DNA of 51,757 bases from the NCBI GenBank assembly GCA_001464385.1, contig LNFB01000298.1:1-51757 (forward strand), in the 5' to 3' direction. The notes under the pieces were generated by a model. The model ran no database searches and was not told where the DNA came from. It saw nothing but the letters and a program-made list of their open reading frames with translations. Positions 36,344 to 44,661 of the stretch are shown here, piece after piece (within the stretch, counting starts at the first letter, position 1; every line of letters begins with the position of its first letter). Both the position numbers and the translations under genes were made by a program. The DNA comes from Deltaproteobacteria bacterium Ga0077550 (GTDB lineage Bacteria > Myxococcota_A > Polyangia > Nannocystales > Nannocystaceae).

Positions 36344-37088
36344 CGAATTCCACGATGGGGCCCGCGACGAGGTGTGGTTGCACGATCTGCAGCGCCGCGC
36401 GGCGCCGCTGCGCGTCGAGCTCCCGCCGTGGGGCGAGGTGCTCGCCCGCGACGCGTGGCGCGAGCCGAGCACGACGCCCGCGCAGCCGCGACGGTGGCGG
36501 CTGCCGGTCGCCGTGGCGGTCGCGTTCGCGGCGGGGGCCCTGCTCACGCTGGCCTGGCGCTCGCCAGAGGCTCCGACCGTCACCGCACCAGAGGCGCCGC
36601 TCCCGGTGGCCGCCCCCAGCGTCCCCGCGACGCCGAAAGTGCCCGGTCCGGCGCCGAGCGTCGTGCCGATGCCCGCGGTCGCCCCGATCGTGCCGCCGCC
36701 CGAGACCGCCGCGAGCGCGGTCGTGCCCGCCGTCGCACCGAGTGTGAAGCCCGTGCCGCGTGTCCGACCGCGTCCGCGCGCCAAGCCCCCATCGACGCCC
36801 GCGATCGAACTGCCGGAGCGGCTGAGCGCCGGGCAGATCAAGCTCTCGCTCGTCCCGATCCTGCCCCGGGTCCGCGCGTGCGCGGCCGAGTCCGGTGTCG
36901 AGGGCGTCCGCGTGCAGGTGAAGCTCACCACCTCCGGCGAGCTCGGCCGGGTGACGAGCGCGTTGGTGATGTCGCAGCAGGAACTCCCTGATGGGTTCGG
37001 CAGCTGTGTCGAGCAGGCGGTGAAGCGGGCCGAGTTCCCGCGCTTCCGCAAGTCGCCGCTGGGCGTGGTCTACCCGTTCGAGCTGTGA
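36336..37088 (+). CDS. AgmX/PglI C-terminal-domain protein, sigma-factor partner
   Basis: 250 residues. Cytoplasmic N-terminus (1-52) of helical, charged sequence; one transmembrane helix (about 55-74); a Pro/Ala/Val-rich periplasmic linker (75-160) with PRVRPRPRAKPP; then a TonB-like alpha/beta domain from about 165 (LSAGQIKLSLVPILPRVRACAAES, VRVQVKLTTSGELGRV, CVEQAVKRAEFPRF) as in the AgmX/PglI C-terminal family, linked in Myxococcus to gliding and envelope functions. The gene overlaps the sigma gene by 8 bases, so it is probably its membrane-bound partner or anti-sigma factor (inference). Confidence 0.85.
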   Translation: MSDEFHDGARDEVWLHDLQRRAAPLRVELPPWGEVLARDAWREPSTTPAQPRRWRLPVAVAVAFAAGALLTLAWRSPEAPTVTAPEAPLPVAAPSVPATPKVPGPAPSVVPMPAVAPIVPPPETAASAVVPAVAPSVKPVPRVRPRPRAKPPSTPAIELPERLSAGQIKLSLVPILPRVRACAAESGVEGVRVQVKLTTSGELGRVTSALVMSQQELPDGFGSCVEQAVKRAEFPRFRKSPLGVVYPFEL

Positions 37089-37135
37089 TTCCGGCCGGGG
37101 CCCCTTCGGGCCCGGGCGGTGATACGCTGGCCACG

Positions 37136-38029
37136 ATGGGCCCGCGCGCGCTGCTGTTGTTCCCGTTGCTCGTGCTCGGCTGCGCCAAGGGTGGTCTGCC
37201 CGAGAGCACGGCCGGCACGTTCGGGGTCAGCAGCGCGGCGTCGACCAACGCGATGACGACCGCCGATCCGACCGACGGCGACACCGGGTCGACCGGCTCG
37301 GACACCGGGGGCACCGGCCCGTCGAGCGCGACGATGACGACCAACGCGACCGCCGAGGGCGACTCGTCGGCGAGCGCCGAGGTCGGTGGCGAGGACTGCG
37401 GCAACGGGGCCATCGACGGCGCCGAGCAGTGCGACGGCGCGGAGCTCGGGGACAATGATTGCGTGACCGCTGGCTTCGTCGGCGGAACGATCGGGTGCAC
37501 GGCCGCGTGCACGCTCGACACCTCGGCCTGCGTCGACGCGGCGTGCGGCGACGCGGTGCTGCAGGACGGCGAGACCTGCGACTGCGGCATGGGCGGTGCG
37601 CCGTGCACCCCAGGACAGCTCGGCGACCAGACCTGCGCCGGGCTCGGCTACGGTGGCGGCGATCTGCTGTGCACCGCGGCGTGCGCCTTCGACGAGGCCG
37701 GGTGCTACGCGTGCGGCGACGGGGTGATCGATCCGGGCGAGTCCTGCGACGGCGCCGATCTGGCCGGGCAGAGCTGCGCGACCCAGGGCTTCGACGCTGG
37801 CGCGCTGTCGTGCTCGGCGATGTGCACGTTCAACACCGGCGCGTGCGTCGACTACTTCTGCGGCAACGGGTCGTGCGATCCGGGCGAGGACTCGTGCTCG
37901 TGCCCGGGTGATTGCCCCGACGATCCGAACAGCTGCGCCACGTGCGAGTGCGGCGGCTCCGGCGGCAACTGCTACTGCGATCAGGCCTGCCTCGACTTCG
38001 GCGACTGCTGCGCGAACGGGCCCTGTTAG
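37136..38029 (+). CDS. Cys-rich lipoprotein with somatomedin-B-like C-terminus
   Basis: 297 residues from the ATG at 37136 (the frame is open 51 bases earlier, but only here does a lipoprotein signal start, with lipobox LVLGC). A Ser/Thr/Gly/Asp linker reaches about residue 82. Three Cys-rich repeats of the Myxococcus/DUF4215-like kind follow, with CGNGAIDGAEQCDGAELG, CGDAVLQDGETCDCG and CGDGVIDPGESCDGADLAG. The C-terminal 40 residues have closely spaced Cys ending CYCDQACLDFGDCCANGPC, which matches the somatomedin B pattern CxCDxxCxxxxDCC. A surface-exposed, disulphide-stabilised protein; function unknown. Confidence 0.85.
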   Translation: MGPRALLLFPLLVLGCAKGGLPESTAGTFGVSSAASTNAMTTADPTDGDTGSTGSDTGGTGPSSATMTTNATAEGDSSASAEVGGEDCGNGAIDGAEQCDGAELGDNDCVTAGFVGGTIGCTAACTLDTSACVDAACGDAVLQDGETCDCGMGGAPCTPGQLGDQTCAGLGYGGGDLLCTAACAFDEAGCYACGDGVIDPGESCDGADLAGQSCATQGFDAGALSCSAMCTFNTGACVDYFCGNGSCDPGEDSCSCPGDCPDDPNSCATCECGGSGGNCYCDQACLDFGDCCANGPC

Positions 38030-38038
38030 GCGCGGACG

Positions 38039-38863
38039 CTACTGCGCCGCGCCGGTCACGGCCCGCACGAACGCCTCTTGGTACGCGGGGAACTCGTGGA
38101 TGTCGTCGTGTCCGGCCTCGCTCACGCGCACCAGCTCGGTCCCCGGGCGTCCCGCGGCGATCGCCTCGGCCTGGGCGATCGGGATCAACCCGTCGCGCTC
38201 GCCGTGCAGGATCATCAGCGGGCCGTGGACGCGGGCCGCGTCGTCTTGCGTGCGCAGCGGGTAGCGCAGCAGCAGGTGCGGCACCCACGGGAACTGCAGG
38301 TCGGCCATCTCGAGCATGCTCTGATACGGCGAGACGAGGATCGTCTGCTCCGGCGCCGCCTCGGCGGCGAGGCCCGCGGCCAGCGCGGTGCCGAGTGATC
38401 GACCGACGATGACGCGGCGACGCCCGGCGTACTGCGCTGCGATCGTGTCCCACGCCGCGCGCACGTCTCCGCGGAGCTGGGCCTCGTCCTCGATCGCGCC
38501 GGTGCTCTTGCCGTACCCGCGGTAGTCGACCATGAACAGATCGAAGTTGATCCGCCGGTAGACCTCGGCGTTGGCGAACCAACCCTCGAGGCTGCCGCCG
38601 TTGCCGTGGAGGTAGAACACGACGCCGGCGGGATCGGGGTTGCGCAGGTGCAGGGCGACCAGCCGCGCCCCGGGCACGTCGATCGCGACCTCGTGCACGT
38701 CGGCCCCGAAGGCGAAGTCGTGATCGGCCGGCAGCACCTCGGGGTGGAAGAGCAGCCGCTCCTGGAGGGCCCAGATCGCGGTCAGGGCCAGCGTGTAGAG
38801 GCCCAGGAGCATCGCCGCGCTGCGGATCGCGACGCCCTTGGCCCGGCTCGGATCCCACGGCAC
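38039..38863 (-). CDS. Alpha/beta hydrolase (membrane-anchored)
   Basis: 274 residues from a GTG at 38863; the upstream ORF extension is non-coding and would cross the divergent gene. An N-terminal hydrophobic helix (about 15-35) anchors it or acts as a signal. The hydrolase fold is clear: YLHGNGGSLEGWF oxyanion loop, nucleophile Ser in VGRSLGTA, acid Asp in LHGERDGLIP, and His in EAGHDDIHEF. The VDYRGYGKSTGAIED loop is that of the BEM46/YfhR-type serine hydrolases. Substrate unknown. It diverges from the guanine deaminase gene, the starts being only about 20 bases apart, and converges on the lipoprotein at 37136. Confidence 0.9.
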   Translation of the reverse strand: MPWDPSRAKGVAIRSAAMLLGLYTLALTAIWALQERLLFHPEVLPADHDFAFGADVHEVAIDVPGARLVALHLRNPDPAGVVFYLHGNGGSLEGWFANAEVYRRINFDLFMVDYRGYGKSTGAIEDEAQLRGDVRAAWDTIAAQYAGRRRVIVGRSLGTALAAGLAAEAAPEQTILVSPYQSMLEMADLQFPWVPHLLLRYPLRTQDDAARVHGPLMILHGERDGLIPIAQAEAIAAGRPGTELVRVSEAGHDDIHEFPAYQEAFVRAVTGAAQ

Positions 38864-38882
38864 GGGCGGATGATAGTCCGGC

Positions 38883-40157
38883 GTGGGTGTTGTACAAGGG
38901 CAAGCCGTGCCCAGCCCGCATCGCACGCTCCGCGGCCCCGCGCTGTCGCCCGGCGCCGCCGCACCGACCCCGGGCGCGGCGGCGCTCCTGCGCTGGGACG
39001 ACGCGCTCATCGAGATCGACGCCCAGGGCGCGATCACGGCGATCGGACCGGCGCCCGCGGACTGCCCGGTCCCGACGACTCACCCCGACTGCGTGCTGTT
39101 GCCCGGCCTGGTCGACACACACCTGCACTTCCCGCAGACCCGCGTCATCGGCAGCGCGTCGGGCCCGCTGCTCGAGTGGCTCGAGCGCTCTGTGTTCCCC
39201 GAGGAGGCGCGCTTCGCCGAGGTCGCGTACGCGGCCGAGGTCGCCCGCGAGTTCTGCGACGCGCTCATCGCCCAGGGCACCACGTGCGCGGCGATCTACG
39301 GCTCGAGCCACCCGGTGGCCAGCGCGGTGCTCTTCGCCGAGCTCGAGCGCCGCGGCCTGCGGGCGACGCTCGGGCCCGCGCTCATGGACCGCAACGCGCC
39401 CAACGAGGTGCTGCTCGAGGCGAGCGCGGCGCTCGACGCCTGTGCGGCGCTGGTCGAGCGCTGGCACGGCTGCGATCGCGGGCGCCTGCGCGTGTCGATC
39501 GTGCCGCGGTTCGCCCTCAGCTGCACGACGCCGCTGATGCGCGGCGCGGCCGACCTCGCGGCGCAACACGGGCTGTGGATCCAGACCCACATCGCCGAGA
39601 ACCACGGCGAGATCGCGGCCACCGCGGCGGCGTTCCCCGACGCGCGCGACTACCTCGCGGTGTACGAGGAGCACGGGCTGGTCGGCGCGCGCACGATCCT
39701 CGCCCACTGCATCTGGTTGTCGGACTCCGAGTGGGATCGCGTCGCGTCGGCGGATGCCACGGTCGCGCACTGCCCCGACAGCAACTTCTTCCTCGGCAGC
39801 GGACGCATGACGCTCGGCCGCGCGACGACGCGGGGGATCCGCGTCGGTCTCGGCACGGACATCGGCGCCGGTCGGAGCTTCTCGGTGCGCCGCATCGCCG
39901 CGAGCGCCTACGACAACGCGCTGGTCGTCGGCGATCCCGTCGACGCCGAGCGGCTGCTCTGGCTCGCGACGACCGGCGGCGCCCGGGCCCTCGGGCTCGG
40001 CGACGTCGTGGGTCGGCTCGCGCCCGGCTTCGACGCCGACATCATCGCGGTGCCTCGACCGCGCGTCGACGATGCTGGGCTCGTCGACGCCCTGTTGTTC
40101 CGCCACGACGCACCGCCGGTGGCGGCGACCTACGTCCGCGGCACGCGACTGGCGTGA
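38883..40157 (+). CDS. Guanine deaminase (amidohydrolase family)
   Basis: 424 residues from a GTG; length close to the family's 430-450. The amidohydrolase metal site starts with PGLVDTHLHFPQTRVIG (His80, His82), the form typical of guanine deaminases. It continues with QTHIAENHGEI, ILAHCIWLSDSEW, VAHCPDSNFFLGSG and LGTDIGAGRSFSVRR, in which the Asp is the last metal ligand and GxGxSFS is the deaminase signature. The enzyme converts guanine to xanthine and ammonia in purine salvage; a wider aminohydrolase specificity is possible. It is cytoplasmic. The convergent CheY-like gene ends 11 bases after its stop. Confidence 0.88.
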   Translation: MGVVQGQAVPSPHRTLRGPALSPGAAAPTPGAAALLRWDDALIEIDAQGAITAIGPAPADCPVPTTHPDCVLLPGLVDTHLHFPQTRVIGSASGPLLEWLERSVFPEEARFAEVAYAAEVAREFCDALIAQGTTCAAIYGSSHPVASAVLFAELERRGLRATLGPALMDRNAPNEVLLEASAALDACAALVERWHGCDRGRLRVSIVPRFALSCTTPLMRGAADLAAQHGLWIQTHIAENHGEIAATAAAFPDARDYLAVYEEHGLVGARTILAHCIWLSDSEWDRVASADATVAHCPDSNFFLGSGRMTLGRATTRGIRVGLGTDIGAGRSFSVRRIAASAYDNALVVGDPVDAERLLWLATTGGARALGLGDVVGRLAPGFDADIIAVPRPRVDDAGLVDALLFRHDAPPVAATYVRGTRLA

Positions 40158-40167
40158 GGGGCGGGCC

Positions 40168-40605
40168 TCAGCCCGCGCGCGCCGTCTCGTTGACCTTGAG
40201 CCAGTAGCTCCCGACCTCGCGCACGGTCTGTGCGTAGGTCAGCAGGTCGACGGGCTTGACGACGTAGCCGTTCGCGCCGGCGCCGTAGCTCTCGAGCAGC
40301 GCGCTCTGCTCGGCGTTCGCGGTGAGCATCACCACCGGCACGGTGCGCGTCACGGGCTCGGCCCGGATCTGCCGCATGACCTCGAAGCCGTGCACGGTCG
40401 GCAACGCGAGGTCGAGCAGCACGAGCACCGGCTGTTGCCGGACGTCGCGTCCCTTCCATCGGCCGAGGCCGAACAGGTAGTCGAGTGCCTCGCCGCCATC
40501 GCGGACGACCATGACCTCGTGGTTGAGCCCGCAACTCGACAGCGCCCGCAGCGTCAGTCGTTCGTCGTCGGCGTCGTCTTCGACGAGCAGGATCGGACCA
40601 GTCAT
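40168..40605 (-). CDS. Response regulator receiver (CheY-like, single domain)
   Basis: 145 residues. A GTG at 40614 is in frame but the ATG at 40605 has GGTGGAG about 6 bases upstream and is preferred. Receiver motifs: acidic pair ED in ILLVEDDADD, phospho-acceptor Asp65 in VLLDLALPT, Thr95 in MLTANAE, Lys117 in YVVKPVD. The VRDGGEALDYLFGLG stretch and the extended linker are those of Rcp1-type stand-alone receivers that pair with phytochrome-like or hybrid histidine kinases. No kinase gene is next to it. It has no output domain, so it should act through protein contacts. Confidence 0.93.
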   Translation of the reverse strand: MTGPILLVEDDADDERLTLRALSSCGLNHEVMVVRDGGEALDYLFGLGRWKGRDVRQQPVLVLLDLALPTVHGFEVMRQIRAEPVTRTVPVVMLTANAEQSALLESYGAGANGYVVKPVDLLTYAQTVREVGSYWLKVNETARAG

Positions 40606-40614
40606 GGACTCCAC

Positions 40615-40945
40615 CTTCCGACAGTGATGGTAGACGGCCGAGGCTCATCGCGAAAGCGGCAAGGTCGCGCGCGGGCCGCGAAGGTCGATCGCGGGCCCTG
40701 CCAAGGCAGAACGGGGACGCGCGGGCCGCAGTGAACGTTACCTCGGGACCGCATCGGGCCGCGATCGCGGCCGCAGCGTCCGTTGGGCCAGTCTCGCCGA
40801 GGGCCGCGCTCGTTCTCGGCGGGGGCGGATCGCGGGTGTCACCGGGGTGCAATCGACAGGTTTGCCCGTGTGGGTCCGGGGCCGCCAGGGCAGCGCGCGA
40901 CGTCGGGGCGCCCTGTCGCATCGGGCTGACACCCGGCCGTCGCCG
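40615..40945. other. Gene-free stretch
   Basis: About 330 bases between the receiver gene and the end of the TIR-CHAT gene. Both strands have open frames but their products are Arg/Ala-rich shadows without a start signal. It contains repeated short GC-rich words (cgcgcgggccgc near 40667 and again near 40719) that could form stems, but no clear terminator with a T-run. The receiver promoter must lie here. No RNA gene seen. Confidence 0.5.
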
Positions 40946-43900
40946 CTAGAGCGTGAGCGCGCCGTCGCCGAAGAGCAGGAAGTTGGCCCAGTCCGGCTGG
41001 CCCTGGGCGTGGAGTCTCGCCCGCGCGTCCCGGACCGCCGTGCCGAGCCGGCGTCCGGCGAGCAGGCCCTCGTAGAGCGTGGTCGAGAAATCGCGCGCGG
41101 CGGGGTCGTCGACCACGAAGAACGTCCCGATGAACGACCGCACCCCGCGGCGCAGGACCCCCTCGGCGAACGACCACCGGGCCGCCCGCGGATCCTGCTC
41201 CGAGTCCGCGGGGCCGCGCACGCGCGCCGATTCGCACGCGCCCAGGACGATCAGCCGCGGCACATGGACGTCCGCGATGGCGCCCGCGACGAGGACGCCG
41301 TCGGCGAGCTCGAGCCCACTGCTGCCGGGCGCCTGCGGATCGAAGAACGCGTGCCCGGCGTAGTGGAAGACGTCCCACGACGTGCCCTCGAGCGCCCGAC
41401 GGACGGCGTCGAGCGTGGCGGCTGGCCCCGCGATCGTGCTCAGCTCGACGTCGGCGCGCGCCCGCAGCAGCGAGGCGATCGCAGCCGTCTCCTCGCGGGC
41501 GCCAGGGAGGTTCGAGGTCGGGTCTGCGACGACGAGCACGCGCAGCTTCGGCCCGCGGCGCGAGGCCGGCGCGAGCGTGGCCTCGGCGTCGCTCATCGCG
41601 ATGCGTCGGGTGAGCGGCACCGTGATCGCGGGGGTCCACGCCGGGTCGCGGTGTCCCAGGGCCTCCCACGGCAGCCCGGATGCGGTCTCGTCGAGGACCA
41701 CCGACAGCTGGGCCTCGGGGTGGGCGCGGAGCTCCTGCTGTACGGCGGCGGGCAGGAGTCGCGCGAGCAGCTCGCCGTGCAGCGCGACCTCCGTCATCCG
41801 CGAGCACCGCGAGCGCAGGCGCGTCCAGGTCGCGAGATCGATCGGCTCGCTGGCGCCGCACGGCACCGTCGCGCCGAGGTCGTCGCGGAAGAGCTTGGCC
41901 TCGATGACGCCGGTCGTGCCGTCGGTCGGCGCGCGTGCGGCGAGGTAGAGCACCGCGCGCTCGGGTGGCGTCGGGGGCAGCGGGCCCTCCCGGAGATCCT
42001 CGAAGCCACCCGGTGGCAGGGCCGATCGCAGCTCCGCGAGGCGGCCGGGATCGATCTCGCAGAACGTCACCGCCGCGGGGGCACCGGCGCGCTCGAAGCC
42101 CCGCAGCATCGCCTGCACCGCGGTCGCGACCCCGACGCCGAGCGTCGTGCCGAACGCGGGGCAGGCCACCGACACGAGGCCGAGTCGCTTGCACGCGCGG
42201 CCGACGAGCAGGGCGAGATCCTCGACCGCGCTCGCCTCGAGCGTGACGGCGCCCGGTGGGAGGTCCAGCGTCGCGACGACGACGTGCCGGCCCGCGAGCG
42301 CGTTGCTGCCGACCGCGACGACCTCGACGCCATGTGCCGGCACGACGCGACGCAATCGACCCCCACAGCGCGCGTCGATCGCCGCCGATGCGCCGACCGG
42401 CTCCATGCCCGGGGTGATCGTCACCGCGTACGCGTCGACCCCGGGGATGGACGCGATGTCGCCGTGATAGCAGCGCAGCGCGAGCGTCCCACGGCTCGGC
42501 GCCGCGTCGCGGACCCGCGCCAGGCCCGAGAAGATCAGGTGGGCGATCTCGGTCGCGTCCGTGGAGCGCAGGAGCGCCAGGTTCTCCGCGACGGTCAGCC
42601 CGTTGGGCCACGCCGCGGCGTCACCTTGCACGAAGCGCGACCACTGCAGCCGCAGCGCCGCCGCCAAGTCGTTCATGCGCAGGGGCGCCTGCGGGCCGAG
42701 CAGCAGCAGATCACGATCGGCGCCCGGTTGCTCGCCGAGGCGGACGCGGGCGGCCTCGAACGCCTGCACGAGCGCGTCGAAGCCCGGGTGCCGCGCGTGT
42801 GTGGCGTGGTCGAGCTCCGCGGGCAACCCGTCGGTCGTCAGCAATTCCGCGATGTCGCCGGCGCACCCGCCGAACCCACCGATCACGTACAGCGCTCGAC
42901 CGGCCTGCGCGGTGCGGTACGCCTCCTCGAGCACGCCGGGCCACGTGCTCTGGTAGCCGTCGTCCCCCTCGATCGCGCGCGGCCGCGACTTGCCGCCGAG
43001 CAGCACGCGGGCGGTGGTCCCCGACGACGACGCCCGCCGCATCGCGAGGTGCCACAGCATGCTGCGCAGCTCGTCGTCCGCCACACCCGACGTGCCTGGG
43101 GGCGGCGCGACCTCGATCGGCTCGTACACGACCTGACCGTCGCCCTCGCGCGCGCCGTCGGACTGGTAGCACAGCAGCTGCGGGCGCCCGCCGAGCCCGA
43201 GGCGGCGGTGCGCCTGCAGGAGATTCGACACCTTCTCCGAGAAGCCCCCGCGGCGGAAGTCGCCGCCGTACGCGATGCGTGCCCCGGTCTGGATCGTCGA
43301 GAGTACGACGGTATCGAGGGCGTCGCGCAGGTGCGTGCGCGTGATGCCCGACCCGACCTCGACCTGCTCGAGCGGCAGCAGTCGACTGTCGTCGGAGAGC
43401 GAGAACGCCAGCGTCACGTCCGCGAGCGGCGGCGCCGTGTCGCGATCCATCAGCACGCGGCCGTACAACGTGTTGGGCGTGGCGACGCGGACGTCGGGTC
43501 GATTCGCGCGCAGCACGTCGCGCTCGGCCTCCGGCATCGGCGGATCGGGGTAGACGACCAGGCCTCGCGTGCCGGTGCCGACGTCGAGCAGCTCGGGGCG
43601 GCGTGACAGCACGAGGCTGTCCGAGGGCAGGCCCGCCAGCTCGAGCGTGGCGCGGCCGAAGGCGAGGAAGTGGTGGTGGTGCAGCCACGCCTGCACGCAG
43701 CGACCGACGACCTCGGCCTCGCGGTCGGGCTGCCAATGGATCGTGCGGTGGTTCCCGCCGTACGCCGAGGTCCGCGACTCGCCGGCGCGGGTCGACAGCA
43801 CCGTCACGATCGGGACGCGCTCGGCCTTCGCGACGAGCAGCTCCTCGGTGCACCACGGGCTCTCCGAGTACGAGTCGGTGCGCAGCACGAGGACCACCGC

Positions 43901-44581
43901 CTCGTGGGGCGCGTGTCGCAGCTGCGCGCGCAGTCTCCGGCCGCGCTCGAGATCGTCCTCGTCGAAGTGCACCTCCATGCGCGTGCGCGTGGCGATGTGG
44001 TCGTGCAGGCGCGCGGCCAGGCGCGCCGTCTGCTCGAGGTCGGTCTTGGTGTGGCTGATGAAGATCCGCGGTGTCGCGCTGCGACCGTCGGGGCCGAAGA
44101 GCCGCCGACCGATCGCCACGCCGACATCCGAGCCGAGCGTCCAGAACCGATCGCGCCCGGGCAACAACGATGCGCCGCCCCGTGAGATCGTCGCGATCGC
44201 GTCCACGTCGTCGACGCCGAGCGACGTACGCCAGCGGGGATCGAGCGCGAGGGGGAGCACGGCCAGGCCGGCGATACCGTCGACCTGCTGCACGAGTCGA
44301 TCGAGCGCGGCGCGGAACTGCGGATCCGCGTACCCGCCCTCGGCGAGCAGCGGCACCACCACGCGCGCATCTGCGGGCGCCTCGGTGCCGGACGCCAGGC
44401 TCGCCGTGAGCGCGACGAGGTCGCGCCCGATCTCCGTGGGGATGCCGACGCCGGGTCGCAGCACGGGGTCGTCGCCCGGCGGCCGACCGAGGAACCCGTA
44501 CAGCTCGAGCGCGAGCCCGCGGACCGCCGCGGTGTCGCGCGGCGACCAGCACAGGTGGACCAAGAGTGGGCGGCGGAGCAT
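40946..44581 (-). CDS. Multidomain conflict-type protein: TIR + SLOG-like + macro-like + CHAT protease
   Basis: 1211 residues. A degenerate TIR-like unit may occupy 1-165 (LLVHLCWSPRD, VVVPLLAEGGY). A good TIR domain spans about 171-300: RIFISHTKTDLEQ at the start, HFDEDDLERGRRL, and SPWCTEE (241-247), where Glu247 matches the NADase catalytic Glu of TIR enzymes. Residues 338-490 resemble a SLOG/LSDAT-type nucleotide-binding fold (LAFSLSDDS, ITRTHLRDALD, IAYGGDFRRGGF). Residues 700-845 look macro-like (CYHGDIASIPGVDA, VACPAFGTTLG). The C-terminal CHAT domain (955-1208) is a caspase-like protease with His1077 (HYAGHA) and Cys1116 (LGACESA). No membrane segment. Last gene of the minus-strand train; 80 bases after the caspase gene. 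Function inferred only. Confidence 0.85.
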   Translation of the reverse strand: MLRRPLLVHLCWSPRDTAAVRGLALELYGFLGRPPGDDPVLRPGVGIPTEIGRDLVALTASLASGTEAPADARVVVPLLAEGGYADPQFRAALDRLVQQVDGIAGLAVLPLALDPRWRTSLGVDDVDAIATISRGGASLLPGRDRFWTLGSDVGVAIGRRLFGPDGRSATPRIFISHTKTDLEQTARLAARLHDHIATRTRMEVHFDEDDLERGRRLRAQLRHAPHEAVVLVLRTDSYSESPWCTEELLVAKAERVPIVTVLSTRAGESRTSAYGGNHRTIHWQPDREAEVVGRCVQAWLHHHHFLAFGRATLELAGLPSDSLVLSRRPELLDVGTGTRGLVVYPDPPMPEAERDVLRANRPDVRVATPNTLYGRVLMDRDTAPPLADVTLAFSLSDDSRLLPLEQVEVGSGITRTHLRDALDTVVLSTIQTGARIAYGGDFRRGGFSEKVSNLLQAHRRLGLGGRPQLLCYQSDGAREGDGQVVYEPIEVAPPPGTSGVADDELRSMLWHLAMRRASSSGTTARVLLGGKSRPRAIEGDDGYQSTWPGVLEEAYRTAQAGRALYVIGGFGGCAGDIAELLTTDGLPAELDHATHARHPGFDALVQAFEAARVRLGEQPGADRDLLLLGPQAPLRMNDLAAALRLQWSRFVQGDAAAWPNGLTVAENLALLRSTDATEIAHLIFSGLARVRDAAPSRGTLALRCYHGDIASIPGVDAYAVTITPGMEPVGASAAIDARCGGRLRRVVPAHGVEVVAVGSNALAGRHVVVATLDLPPGAVTLEASAVEDLALLVGRACKRLGLVSVACPAFGTTLGVGVATAVQAMLRGFERAGAPAAVTFCEIDPGRLAELRSALPPGGFEDLREGPLPPTPPERAVLYLAARAPTDGTTGVIEAKLFRDDLGATVPCGASEPIDLATWTRLRSRCSRMTEVALHGELLARLLPAAVQQELRAHPEAQLSVVLDETASGLPWEALGHRDPAWTPAITVPLTRRIAMSDAEATLAPASRRGPKLRVLVVADPTSNLPGAREETAAIASLLRARADVELSTIAGPAATLDAVRRALEGTSWDVFHYAGHAFFDPQAPGSSGLELADGVLVAGAIADVHVPRLIVLGACESARVRGPADSEQDPRAARWSFAEGVLRRGVRSFIGTFFVVDDPAARDFSTTLYEGLLAGRRLGTAVRDARARLHAQGQPDWANFLLFGDGALTL

Positions 44582-44661
44582 GCGGTGCGTCCTGCCGCAG
44601 GATCACGCGCGGGTCGGGTCGTGTCCACTCGAGCCCGTCAGCTCCGACACACCGCCGTGCA

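Noticed and set aside
40615..40945. Possible small RNA or terminator in the gap after the TIR-CHAT gene
   Set aside because: GC-rich repeats could pair, but there is no T-run or clear hairpin; not enough to call.
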